Positions 8,901-17,239 of a stretch of DNA of 64,000 bases are shown here, in pieces. The stretch's first letter is position 1, and each line of letters begins with the position of its first letter. The stretch is from Desulfamplus sp. (GTDB lineage Bacteria > Desulfobacterota > Desulfobacteria > Desulfobacterales > Desulfobacteraceae): assembly GCA_015232455.1 (NCBI GenBank), contig JADFZQ010000003.1, positions 186,001-250,000 on the forward strand. The letters run 5' to 3'. The translations under genes were made by a program, and so were the position numbers. The notes under the pieces were generated by a model. It did not search any database. It was not told the origin of the DNA and was given only the letters and a program-made list of their open reading frames with translations.

Positions 8901-9629
8901 CTAATATATCCCACCATTTACACCCAGAACCTGCCCCGTTATGTATGAAGCCTCATCTGAACATAAAAATATAACAGCTAAAGCAACATCTTCAGGTTTA
9001 CCAACTCTTTTAGCTGGTATTGATTTTACAATCTCATCAAGTGCAAGCCCATCTATCATATCGGTCTCAATAAATCCCGGGGCAACAGCATTTACTGTAA
9101 TATTTCGAGAAGCTACCTCTTTTGCAAGTGCTTTTGTAGCACCAATAAGACCAGCTTTTGACGCAGAATAACTAACCTGCCCCGCAACTCCAATCTGCCC
9201 TGATGTTGATGTTATATTTACTATTCTGCCAAATTGCTGTTTTATCATATTTTTAACAACCAATCTTGTTACATTGTAAAACCCTGTTAAGTTGGTATTT
9301 ATAACAGAATCCCAGCTTGTCTTTTTCATCATAACCATAAGTTTGTCATCTTTAATGCCTGCATTGTTAATTAGAATATCAATTTTGCCATGCTTTTCTA
9401 TTATTAATTTCACAGCAGCTTCAGATTGAGCCTGATCAGCAACATCAAATTGAATTAGCTCTCCCCTACCCTGTCTCTCTTCTATAATTTTTAATGTTTG
9501 AGTTGCGGCATCTTTATTGCATCTATAGTTGAGATAAACATATTTTCCTGTTTCTGATAGAGCAATCGCAATTGCCCGACCTATTCCTCTTCCAGCCCCT
9601 GTTACAAGGGCGATTTGATTGTGTGTCAT
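8901..9629 (-). CDS. fabG: 3-oxoacyl-[acyl-carrier-protein] reductase (SDR family)
   Basis: An NADPH-dependent short-chain dehydrogenase that reduces 3-oxoacyl-ACP in type II fatty-acid synthesis. The Rossmann motif GAGRGIGRA is at 11-19 and NNAG at 88-91; the catalytic set is Ser141, Tyr154, Lys158 (SYSASKAG), all at FabG spacing. The C terminus VAVIFLCSDEASYITGQ then GVNGGIY is typical of FabG. It is a single gene with no fab neighbours, so it could also be a FabG-like reductase working with a specialised acyl carrier pathway. AAGGAC is a weak ribosome site before the ATG. Confidence 0.88.
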   Translation of the reverse strand: MTHNQIALVTGAGRGIGRAIAIALSETGKYVYLNYRCNKDAATQTLKIIEERQGRGELIQFDVADQAQSEAAVKLIIEKHGKIDILINNAGIKDDKLMVMMKKTSWDSVINTNLTGFYNVTRLVVKNMIKQQFGRIVNITSTSGQIGVAGQVSYSASKAGLIGATKALAKEVASRNITVNAVAPGFIETDMIDGLALDEIVKSIPAKRVGKPEDVALAVIFLCSDEASYITGQVLGVNGGIY

Positions 9630-9699
9630 ATTTTGTCCTTATATAACTAAATTTGTCAGATAGTCCTGAAACAAAATGATGTTTTTTAAAGATTCCAGA

Positions 9700-9785
9700 G
9701 TCTGAATCAGGATACCCAAGATAAAAGGATAAAGCATGATAACCTATCCTTAATATCCGTTAATCCTGATCATCTTGATTCAGAC
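9700..9785. repeat. Family-2 palindromic repeat, copy 1
   Basis: Outer arms GTCTGAATCAGGAT (9700-9713) and ATCTTGATTCAGAC (9772-9785) are complementary except at one position. The interior holds further GGAT/ATCC pairs (AAAAGGATAA, CTATCCTTAA). Same family as the copies at 14414-14503 and 15590-15679. Confidence 0.75.
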
Positions 9786-9844
9786 AGCAAAAAAATTATC
9801 ATCATTTAAATTCATCACTACCTTATTGTTATTATAATACTAAC

Positions 9845-9889
9845 TTGACTTTATGAATCTAATAAGTTTTTATATCAGAGATTCATAAA
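9845..9889 (+). promoter_or_regulatory. Candidate promoter with overlapping inverted repeat
   Basis: TTGACT at 9845-9850 is followed by an AT-rich -10-like stretch (TTTTATATC, 9867-9875). A perfect 11-base inverted repeat, TTTATGAATCT (9850-9860) and AGATTCATAAA (9879-9889), overlaps this promoter and could be an operator for the downstream surface-protein gene. The promoter call is tentative; the repeat is certain. Confidence 0.35.
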
Positions 9890-9991
9890 TTAACAAAAAT
9901 TTATTCTAATGAAAAAAAGATTGCAAAAAATTTTAAGTTTTCTCCAAACTAACCGAATTAAGATATGTAAGACCAATATTTAGGTATTTAT

Positions 9992-10040
9992 AGAGTCCCC
10001 CCTGTTATTTGGGTGTGGTACCCGCTGGGCGGCTCTTTTT
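9992..10040 (+). terminator. GC-rich hairpin with T-run in the octad-RTX leader (possible attenuator)
   Basis: AGAGTCCCCCC (9992-10002) can pair with GGGCGGCTCT (10027-10036), followed directly by TTTTT. This is the only GC-rich patch in the region and has the form of an intrinsic terminator, yet it lies 45 bases upstream of the 10085 start codon. The same run of six C is also complementary to the very strong ribosome site AAGGGGG (10071-10077), so two exclusive pairings are possible. Confidence 0.5.
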
Positions 10041-10084
10041 AATTATTTTTGATTTAACTTCACCAAATAAAAGGGGGTAACATC

Positions 10085-13000
10085 ATGGCGACAATAACTA
10101 AAACCACAGACGTGTCAGCATTAACAACTGAAGAGATATCTACATTAGTAAAAAGCGATATATCTAAACTAACTGCGGAACAGACAGCAGCATTAACTAC
10201 TGACCAAATTCAGGCATTATCTACATCAGCAGTAGCAGGTTTTTCTAAAAAACAATTTGACGGCATGGAAACCGAAGATTTTGCCGCACTCACAGGTGAG
10301 CAAATTGCAGTATTAACTAACACTCAAGTAAAAGCTCTACCAACTTCACTTGTAGCAGCATTTACTACATCTCAAATTTCTGAATTATCAGTAAAAGCAG
10401 TTACAGGTTTCACATCAACACAAATTGCAGCAATGCAGACAGAAGATTTAGTAAAAATATCAACTGCACAGCTCGTCAAAATGACAGCAACACAGTTAAA
10501 AGGATTAACAACAGAGCAGGTAGCTGCTTTGGAAAATGATCAAGTAGCATCTTTAAGTGCTACTCAATTTAAAGGGCTTTTGCCAGAACAAATAACAGCT
10601 TTAACCACTGAACAAATACCTTCTATAACTCCAGCAGCAATAGCTTCAATGACATCAAGTCAATTTCAAGCAATGGAGACAGCTGACTTTGCGAAATTGG
10701 ACGGCTCTCAATTTGCTGCATTAAAAGCAACACAGTTAAAAGGACTAACAACAGCACTTGTTAATAATTTAACCGCTGATCAATTAGCAGCAATTACATC
10801 TACACAGATAAAAGGTTTTTCTGTAGAACAGATTGCTGCATTAAATGCTACAACAATAACATCACTTAGCAACTCTGCATTAGGTGGATTGAGTGCTAAA
10901 CAGATTGCTGGTATGGAGACAACTGACGTTGCAGCACTATCAGTTGAGCAAGTTGCTTCATTAAAAGCAACTCAAATAAAAGGTTTTACGTCAGAGCAAA
11001 TTGCAGCTTTAACATCTGATCAGTTAGCTGGATTGGGAACAGCAGCACTTGCAGTGCTTAGCACAACTCAAATTGCAGCAATAGAGACAGGCGATCTTAA
11101 TGATCTTACTACAGCTCAGCTTGCTTCATTAAAAGCAACCCAAATAAAAGGGTTGACAACAGAGCAGATTCCAGCACTTACAACTGATCAGGTTGCAGCA
11201 ATAACATCTGCACAAGTTAAAGGGCTAACAACTGCCCAGATCGTTGCTCTTGACTCAAATCAGGTTGCAGCTCTTAGCACAGCAGCAATAGGAGGATTAA
11301 CCACAGCACAAATTGCAGCTATAGAAACTGCTGATTTTGATGCTTTAACTACAGCACAGCTTGCGGTATTGAAAGCAGCACAAGTTAAAGGAATTACATC
11401 TGGACAGATGGCAGCATTAACATCTGATCAAGCCGCTGGTTTAACTACAACAATATTGTCATCACTTAGCACAACACAGCTTGCAAACATGACAAGCACA
11501 ACATTTAATGCTTTAACAAGCACTCAAATTGGCTCATTGAAAGCAACTAACATAACTGGTTTGACATCAACTCAAATAGCAAATATGTCCCCAGATTATA
11601 TTGCAGCACTTAGCACAGCACAGATTGCAGCTCTTACATCAACTCAAATTGACGGATTTACAACTAACCAAATTGAAGCATTAACAACAAACCAAATATC
11701 AAAGCTTAGCACTGCAGCAGTTGCATCACTTAGTGATACACAGATAGCTAAGATAGAAACCGTTGATCTTGCTAAAATGACTACAGCTCAAATTGCAAAA
11801 ATAGCTACTGATGTTATTGATAATCTTACTTCTGATCAAATTGCAGCTCTTACAACTGCACAAATTGCGGCTTTAACTACAGTGCAAGTTGGACAGATAA
11901 CTGCTACTCAAGTCGATGCTTTAACTACAGCTCAAGTTGCAGCATTAACAACATCTCAAATGCCACAATTTACAGCAACAGCAATTGCATCACTTGACTC
12001 TACACAACTTGGAGCAGTTCAAGCGGCTGATTTTGCAAAATTGACCACAGATCACATAGCAGCATTGACTACTGATGCTTTAGCAGGCGTTACATCTGCC
12101 CAACTTGCGGCAATGTCAACTACCTCTTTTGCAAAACTTGATTCAACCCAGCTTCCAGCACTGCCGGCAGCAGCAATGGAAGGAGTTACATCAACACAGA
12201 TTGACACTTTAGATGCTACAGAAACTGCTCTAATAACTTCAGCTCAAGCTGCCAAACTAAGCACAGCAGCTATAGGTTCGCTTGACTCTACACAACTTCA
12301 AGCTCTTACTACAACAGCGGTAGAGGCATTAACAACATCGCAGGTATCTAAACTGACTGCTACTCAACTTACAGCTTTATATACCCAGACAGCTCCAAAT
12401 GGTTATACTAAATTAAACAATAGTATTGAAACTTCTCTTACAATAGCCGGAACTTCATCAGCAGATACTATTGTAGGTGGTGATGGTGTTCAAGTAGTTA
12501 CAGCCGGTGAGGGAAATGACACTATAACAGGTGGTGCTGGTGCTGACGACATAACAGGCGGTGCTGGTGCTGATACATTCAACGTTGATGATGACACGGA
12601 TCTTATTAAAGACCTTGGAACTGGTGCTGATGTTCTTATTTTAGATGAAGATGCTGATGGAGCAACAGTTACAGTAACAGGAGATTGGACAGCAACTTCA
12701 GCGTCAGCAAATAATCATGCAACTGCCCGCCCAGCTTTAACTGGTAATTTCGACATCAATGTTGCAGCAGCAACTGGTGTTAGTGGTTGGGATATAACTG
12801 CCAGCGGGGCAGCAGGATATACTTTGGTTGGTTCAGTTAAAACTGATTCGATTACAGGTGGTACGGGTAAAGATACTATTACAGGCAGCGGTGGTGCTGA
12901 TACTTTAGTTGGTGCTGCTGAGGATGATACAATAACTCTGAAAGATTTTGCGACTACAACTACAAACGTTAAGGTTGATGCTGCTGGTGATGATGATATA

Positions 13001-14332
13001 GTAACAGTATCTGCTGCCCAAACAGGGTGGAATACCGCTGATAGTATTATCGGTGGTGCCGGCACGGGTGATGAATTGATATTGCTTGCTGGTGGTAGTG
13101 TAGCAATAACAGACATGACAAATTTGGCAGGTTTTGAGACTTATACATTTGGATCACCATATTCATATACTATAACTTCTACAGTAACAGCTCTGCATAC
13201 AACTGGTGGTGGCACTGTTACTTTTGATGCTTCAGCATTAACGAGTGGTAAGCTGACATTGGATCTTAGTTCTTTAAGTACAGATAAAGCATCTGTAACT
13301 GGTGGTGCTGGGAATGATACTATAACTGGTGGTGGACTTGCGGCTGGAGATACCATTAAAGGTGAAGCTGGTAATGACTCAATTTCAGGTGGTGCGGGGA
13401 CTGATAGTCTTGTTGGTGGTGCTGGTAATGATACCTTTACAGGTGGTGCTGCGGCTGATACATTCGTTGTAGATGCTGGAACAGATACCATAACAGACCT
13501 TGGACTTGCTGCTGATATTGATGTTCTCATTGTGTCTTCTGGAGCTACTGTTGTTGCTACAGCAGGTGGAGATTGGACAGCAGGTGGAACTTCAAGTAAT
13601 GCAGGCACAGCGACTATTATTGCTGATGGTAATGATATTGATCTAACTACGGCTGTTGGAACAGTTGGATGGACGATAACAAATGATGGCAATGCTGCTG
13701 CTGCTACTTTGACAGGTGATGCTAATGCAGATATTATTATAGCTGGTGATGCTGGTGCTGGAGACACAATTGCTGGTGCTGCTGGTAATGATACAATAAC
13801 TGGTGGAACAGGAACGGATAGTATTACTGCTGGGGCGGGTGATGACTCAATTATTATTACTGAAAGTGTTGATGCAGCCGATACAATCGTAATTGGAGCT
13901 TTTGCCACTAATGGCGTGGATACTATAACTGGTTTTACGGCAGGTGCTACTGCTACCGATTCCATTGATTTTACGGCTGCTGGTGTAATGTTGAATACAG
14001 GCACAGCGGCTCTACTATCAATTACAGCCGGAACTACGGCTGGTGCTGGTGATGATAATATTCTAATTATTGCTGCGTCCTATAAAAAATATGACTCTTT
14101 AGCAGAATTGAATGCGGACACTGCATTAGATACTGGTACAGCTACTTTTGGTTCTGGTATTGCTGGTGCTGGTGCTAATATTATCCTTGGTTGGCAAGAC
14201 TCTGCTGGTGCTACTCACTTTGGTTATGCTGTTATTGATAACACTGGAGGTATCTCTGGTAGTGTAACCGAGCTTGTCAAAGTTGTCGGCGTAGCAGCTG
14301 CTACTTTTAATGTTAATGATTTTGCAATCTAA
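10085..14332 (+). CDS. Giant octapeptide-repeat / RTX calcium-binding secreted protein (possible S-layer or adhesin)
   Basis: A 1415-residue, Thr/Ala-rich, cysteine-free protein without an N-terminal signal peptide. Residues 13-764 are 94 consecutive octads with no register break (typical unit LTTAQIAA: L at 1, T/S at 2-3, Q at 5, I/V/L at 6). An acidic variant octad, METEDFAA, recurs at 61, 117, 197, 277, 333, 413, 557 and 645, every spacing a multiple of 8. Residues from about 790 carry four clusters of RTX nonapeptides (GGAGADDIT, GGAGNDTIT) that bind Ca after secretion. Between them is a duplicated module of about 85 residues. The C terminus ends in hydrophobic FNVNDFAI, as in type I secretion signals. 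Export by the SapC/TolC/ABC/HlyD operon at 40656-46290 is inferred. The ribosome site AAGGGGG is very strong. Confidence 0.9.
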   Translation: MATITKTTDVSALTTEEISTLVKSDISKLTAEQTAALTTDQIQALSTSAVAGFSKKQFDGMETEDFAALTGEQIAVLTNTQVKALPTSLVAAFTTSQISELSVKAVTGFTSTQIAAMQTEDLVKISTAQLVKMTATQLKGLTTEQVAALENDQVASLSATQFKGLLPEQITALTTEQIPSITPAAIASMTSSQFQAMETADFAKLDGSQFAALKATQLKGLTTALVNNLTADQLAAITSTQIKGFSVEQIAALNATTITSLSNSALGGLSAKQIAGMETTDVAALSVEQVASLKATQIKGFTSEQIAALTSDQLAGLGTAALAVLSTTQIAAIETGDLNDLTTAQLASLKATQIKGLTTEQIPALTTDQVAAITSAQVKGLTTAQIVALDSNQVAALSTAAIGGLTTAQIAAIETADFDALTTAQLAVLKAAQVKGITSGQMAALTSDQAAGLTTTILSSLSTTQLANMTSTTFNALTSTQIGSLKATNITGLTSTQIANMSPDYIAALSTAQIAALTSTQIDGFTTNQIEALTTNQISKLSTAAVASLSDTQIAKIETVDLAKMTTAQIAKIATDVIDNLTSDQIAALTTAQIAALTTVQVGQITATQVDALTTAQVAALTTSQMPQFTATAIASLDSTQLGAVQAADFAKLTTDHIAALTTDALAGVTSAQLAAMSTTSFAKLDSTQLPALPAAAMEGVTSTQIDTLDATETALITSAQAAKLSTAAIGSLDSTQLQALTTTAVEALTTSQVSKLTATQLTALYTQTAPNGYTKLNNSIETSLTIAGTSSADTIVGGDGVQVVTAGEGNDTITGGAGADDITGGAGADTFNVDDDTDLIKDLGTGADVLILDEDADGATVTVTGDWTATSASANNHATARPALTGNFDINVAAATGVSGWDITASGAAGYTLVGSVKTDSITGGTGKDTITGSGGADTLVGAAEDDTITLKDFATTTTNVKVDAAGDDDIVTVSAAQTGWNTADSIIGGAGTGDELILLAGGSVAITDMTNLAGFETYTFGSPYSYTITSTVTALHTTGGGTVTFDASALTSGKLTLDLSSLSTDKASVTGGAGNDTITGGGLAAGDTIKGEAGNDSISGGAGTDSLVGGAGNDTFTGGAAADTFVVDAGTDTITDLGLAADIDVLIVSSGATVVATAGGDWTAGGTSSNAGTATIIADGNDIDLTTAVGTVGWTITNDGNAAAATLTGDANADIIIAGDAGAGDTIAGAAGNDTITGGTGTDSITAGAGDDSIIITESVDAADTIVIGAFATNGVDTITGFTAGATATDSIDFTAAGVMLNTGTAALLSITAGTTAGAGDDNILIIAASYKKYDSLAELNADTALDTGTATFGSGIAGAGANIILGWQDSAGATHFGYAVIDNTGGISGSVTELVKVVGVAAATFNVNDFAI

Positions 14333-14360
14333 TCTACTTTGTAATAATAACTAGAATAAC

Positions 14361-14400
14361 AAAACCTCACCTTTCGTGTTAAACGGGGGTGGGGTTTTTT
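14361..14400 (+). terminator. Intrinsic terminator after the octad-RTX gene
   Basis: AAAACCTCACC pairs with GGTGGGGTTTT across a 12-15 base loop and is followed by a run of six T. It begins about 30 bases after the stop codon. A textbook rho-independent terminator. Confidence 0.85.
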
Positions 14401-14413
14401 ATTTGCTGCGGTT

Positions 14414-14503
14414 GTCTGAATCAGGATGGTCAGGATAAAAGGATTTTTCAGGATTGGGTTTATCCTGCCCTATCCTTCTATCTTGGGTATCCTGATTCTG
14501 AAT
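14414..14503. repeat. Family-2 palindromic repeat, copy 2
   Basis: The left arm GTCTGAATCAGGATGGTCAG is complementary to the right arm ending ATCCTGATTCTGAAT, with inner GGATTTTTCAGGAT against ATCCTGCCCTATCC. It lies immediately left of the PD-(D/E)XK-like gene. Relative to copy 4 (15590-15679), paired positions change together. Confidence 0.8.
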
Positions 14504-14511
14504 TTTGATGC

Positions 14512-14598
14512 TGTTTGAATCACGGATTGCTGCTGATTACAGGATTTAACGGATTAAAAGTGGAATCGGTGCAATCAGGTTAATCGGTGATTCAAACA
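14512..14598. repeat. Family-2 related palindromic repeat, copy 3
   Basis: TGTTTGAATCACGGATT at 14512-14528 is complementary, with one mismatch, to AATCGGTGATTCAAACA at 14582-14598; internal pairs include GGATTTAACGGATT. This is a subtype of the same family (GATTCAAAC ends) and lies directly beside copy 2. A right-half copy of this subtype recurs at 23353-23396. Confidence 0.75.
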
Positions 14599-14603
14599 AA
14601 GGG

Positions 14604-15536
14604 CTAATTTTGAACATTCAGCCACTCTTTTTCAAGGGAATCATACTGGGATTGAAGTTCACTTATGTTTTTTGCCAGCAGTTCAGTTTTTATTGATACC
14701 GTCTTTTTGAGTATTTGCTGGAGTAACTGTATTTTTCCTATGAGTTCTCCTTTTTTTTCTCCTTTTTTCTCTCCTTTTTTCTCTCCTTCTTGAAATCCTT
14801 TTTCTTTTCCTAACATAAACTGTGCGTGAAACTCAGGAGGAAAATGGTCTTTAAGAAACATCTCATGTGTGTATGGCATATTAACCCCCTCTAATGAATA
14901 GTGGTTATAAAGTTCATTTATGTATGAGCTGACTTTTTTTAAGAGCCAGCCATCTTTTTTAAGTCTTTCAGTGCTTTTTATTATCTGTTCTGTTTTATTG
15001 GAAAACAGCCCTAAAATTGGGTGGTCAAAGTTATTTGTAATAATGAAGCGGACAGGCGTAAACACCTTAAAATCATAAATCCTGTTTTCTGTAATGCACT
15101 CCAAAAACTTTGTATTTTTGTATCTGCTGAAGAGCTTTTCTGGAAAATGGTGCGTTACGGCATAGAGATTTATCTTCTCTTCTTTATCCTCAAGATTGTT
15201 CATCTTTTTGTAATTTGTGAAGTGTCCGTAAAACTCCTCAATTGCTGTCTGGTTAAATGACTCGTTGAAAGATTTGAAGGATATGAGATTATGCAGATTT
15301 AAGTTTTCAAATCCTTCATAGTAATCGGGGTTTACGCCATCAAAATTTATCGGCTCATCTTCTAATTTAGTTACAACAACCATATCAAGCAGCTGTGATT
15401 TTAAGGAAAGGTCAAACTCAACGGTTACTTCGCACTTAAGCCTCTCAAAAAGAGGAGCAATCATTAAACCCCAAAGCCTGTGCCAGTTTGTTTTGTTCTC
15501 TTTATCTGTGTTGTTTGTATTTGTGTTATTTTTCAT
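14604..15536 (-). CDS. PD-(D/E)XK-nuclease-like / Rpn-related protein
   Basis: A 310-residue protein of the widespread PD-(D/E)XK-like family that ends in GEKKGEKKGE-type tails (relatives are annotated as Rpn/transposase-like nucleases or as hypothetical). The N-terminal core WHRLWGLMIAPLFERLKC is followed by the acidic strand LLDMVVV (D51) and NLISFKS (K88). The Glu expected two residues before that Lys is Ser here, so nuclease activity is doubtful. The C terminus has three GEKK repeats and a predicted coiled coil (residues about 255-305). It is enclosed by family-2 palindromic repeats on both sides and sits alone between genes of other function, as in a small mobile or hitch-hiking cassette. 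Confidence 0.72.
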   Translation of the reverse strand: MKNNTNTNNTDKENKTNWHRLWGLMIAPLFERLKCEVTVEFDLSLKSQLLDMVVVTKLEDEPINFDGVNPDYYEGFENLNLHNLISFKSFNESFNQTAIEEFYGHFTNYKKMNNLEDKEEKINLYAVTHHFPEKLFSRYKNTKFLECITENRIYDFKVFTPVRFIITNNFDHPILGLFSNKTEQIIKSTERLKKDGWLLKKVSSYINELYNHYSLEGVNMPYTHEMFLKDHFPPEFHAQFMLGKEKGFQEGEKKGEKKGEKKGELIGKIQLLQQILKKTVSIKTELLAKNISELQSQYDSLEKEWLNVQN

Positions 15537-15589
15537 AGCTGTAATTTAAGCAGAGCGGGGATATTTTGCAAGGGAAAAGAGAGGGTGTT

Positions 15590-15679
15590 GTCTGAATAAG
15601 GATAGTCAAGATATAAGGATTTTTAAGGATTGTGGGTTTATCCTGCCTTATCCTTTTATCTTGGGTATCCTTATTCTGA
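15590..15679. repeat. Family-2 palindromic repeat, copy 4
   Basis: GTCTGAATAAGGATAGTCAA pairs with the right arm ATCCTTATTCTGA; inner AAGGATTTTTAAGGATT faces TATCCTGCCTTATCCTTTT. Compared with copy 2, GAATCAGGAT has become GAATAAGGAT on the left and ATCCTGATTC has become ATCCTTATTC on the right, so pairing is preserved. It lies on the other side of the PD-(D/E)XK-like gene. Confidence 0.8.
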
Positions 15680-15760
15680 ATTTTAATGGTGTTTGTGAAC
15701 TTTTACTCTTGGATAAAACAAAAAGCCACCTTTCCGTGCTAATCGGGGATTAAGCCTTTA

Positions 15761-17119
15761 CTAAAGTCTTTGGATTATATACAAAAAAGTAGGAACTCGA
15801 CTTAAAGTTTTAAGCCTATTAAATTCAAAAAGCACTTCACGAGAAGGTTTGTTGATACGAAGTGGAGAGAGATAAACAGTACCCTTTGTCTTAGGTTTAT
15901 TGATTTTTTCCCGTACAAGCCCTAAAAATGATGGATAATGACCTTTTGGAAGATTCTCGTCCATAATAAAATTTGCTGTGATTTCAATGTTGTTCAAAAG
16001 TGCATTTAATCTCTGAATCTCCATAAAAGCCTCTTCAACCATTGATGAAGTAAGCGGCTTTCCTATAAAATCAAGAGTCTCTTGATCTGCTGATTCAAGC
16101 CCAATATTTATATATGTTTTATATGGCAAACTATTAAGAGCTTTGAAAAGTTCAAAATCACAATTCATAAGAGAGTCAACACTACCAAACATAAAGAGAT
16201 TGCAGCTTTTTATATAAGATTTCTCAAACTCAAAAGAGCTGTAAGCAGCTTTAGCAGCAGATATTATTGTCTCTTTATCTGAATTTAGAGCATCGTGATC
16301 TCCAAGGAAAATAGAATTATAATTAAGAATGTCCCTGCCATATATATTTTTTAATTTTTCAATCTGTTCGCTTATCTCTCCATCACTTCTAACTGCAAAA
16401 GGTTTGTCAGATTTGACACGGCAAAATCTACATTTATATAAACACCCATCAGATATAATTAACGGTATTATATCATAATCAACGTGGCGGGCGTCAGGTG
16501 GCATAACTGTTATTCTTCCGCCTGATGTGTCAAATAGATAATCTGCTTTTTTCTGGAGGTTTTCAGAGTTATTTGTCAACGCAGATTCAAGAAAATTTAT
16601 AAAATTTTCTTTATCTGCCAATAACTTTATACTGTCTGATCTTATACTATCTAATGATTTGTAGATAATTTCCTGCCATGATGAAATTATCTTATTAATT
16701 GAGGGTTCATTAAGTGGCTTACCACCAATTAATGAATTTGTTGGATATGGAAGGTTAGGAAGATAATACTCACCAATAGCTTCAAAGACCCCTGTATAGC
16801 CGCCTGTTGAGTAATATATCCAATCATTGCCCATTGATCGCTTAAGCCATTCAGAAGGCTGAATCCAATCTCTACCTTTACCCTTTGCCCTTACGATCTC
16901 ATGGTTTAGGTTAAATTGCAGTATGGCATCAGAGGTCTCGATTTCAGAATAGATGCCATACTTTAATGGAAAACTAATTTTTGTATATTCATCTGCACCT
17001 CTTTTGTTTAAGGTAATTTTACAATAAGAGGTTGACAACTGGCTTGCAGCACTACCAATAGAGATAGGTTGTGAACCAGTTGATAATGAGTTTTCTGCTA
17101 ATAAGGAGTTAAACAACAT
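15761..17119 (-). CDS. Radical SAM protein, function unknown
   Basis: A 452-residue protein with the cluster motif CLYKCRFC (Cys226, Cys230, Cys233, CxxxCxxC) that binds the [4Fe-4S] cluster and SAM. A TIM-barrel-like region follows with INIGLESADQETLDFIG, as in Elp3/HemN-type B12-independent radical SAM enzymes. The first 220 residues form an unassigned domain containing GYTGVFEAIGEYYLPNLPYP. Substrate unknown. It is downstream of the acyl-CoA ligase on the same strand, separated by 120 bases holding a strong hairpin, so it may have its own transcript. Confidence 0.85.
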   Translation of the reverse strand: MLFNSLLAENSLSTGSQPISIGSAASQLSTSYCKITLNKRGADEYTKISFPLKYGIYSEIETSDAILQFNLNHEIVRAKGKGRDWIQPSEWLKRSMGNDWIYYSTGGYTGVFEAIGEYYLPNLPYPTNSLIGGKPLNEPSINKIISSWQEIIYKSLDSIRSDSIKLLADKENFINFLESALTNNSENLQKKADYLFDTSGGRITVMPPDARHVDYDIIPLIISDGCLYKCRFCRVKSDKPFAVRSDGEISEQIEKLKNIYGRDILNYNSIFLGDHDALNSDKETIISAAKAAYSSFEFEKSYIKSCNLFMFGSVDSLMNCDFELFKALNSLPYKTYINIGLESADQETLDFIGKPLTSSMVEEAFMEIQRLNALLNNIEITANFIMDENLPKGHYPSFLGLVREKINKPKTKGTVYLSPLRINKPSREVLFEFNRLKTLSRVPTFLYIIQRL

Positions 17120-17180
17120 TTAAAATTTTTTGATTAAACTTTTTTAAATTATTTTGGGTAGCTTAGATAATTTGATGAAA

Positions 17181-17228
17181 TTCATTTGGGAGTGTACCAT
17201 CTAAGTTAGAGGAACACTCCCAAATGAA
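17181..17228. repeat. Perfect 15-base inverted repeat between acyl-CoA ligase and radical SAM genes
   Basis: TTCATTTGGGAGTGT (17181-17195) and ACACTCCCAAATGAA (17214-17228) are exactly complementary around an 18-base loop. No T-run follows on either strand, so it may be a processing or regulatory hairpin rather than a classical terminator. Confidence 0.75.
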
Positions 17229-17239
17229 ATGCACTCAAT

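Larger units (their letters stand above)
9630..10084. other. Long leader / divergent region upstream of the octad-RTX gene
   Basis: The 455 bases between fabG and the giant secreted protein contain no ORF. They hold a family-2 repeat (9700-9785), an 11-base inverted repeat overlapping a possible promoter (9845-9889) and a GC-rich hairpin with a T-run close to the gene (9992-10040), each listed separately. Elsewhere the stretch is strongly AT-rich. Confidence 0.6.

Noticed and set aside
10085-12376. Could the octad DNA be a CRISPR or tandem-repeat array?
   Set aside because: The reading frame is open throughout, repeats vary at synonymous and non-synonymous sites, and there are no identical repeats with spacers.
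13141-14004. Long antisense ORF (287 codons, Pro/Val/Ser-rich) opposite the RTX part of the giant gene
   Set aside because: It is a mirror of the Gly/Ala/Asp-rich repeat codons on the sense strand; composition is determined by the repeats and no ribosome site precedes it. The same applies to the antisense ORF at 12715-13116.
14761-14795. Pyrimidine-rich tract (repeated TTTTTTCTCC) as a regulatory element
   Set aside because: It is the coding sequence of the GEKK repeats in the PD-(D/E)XK-like protein.
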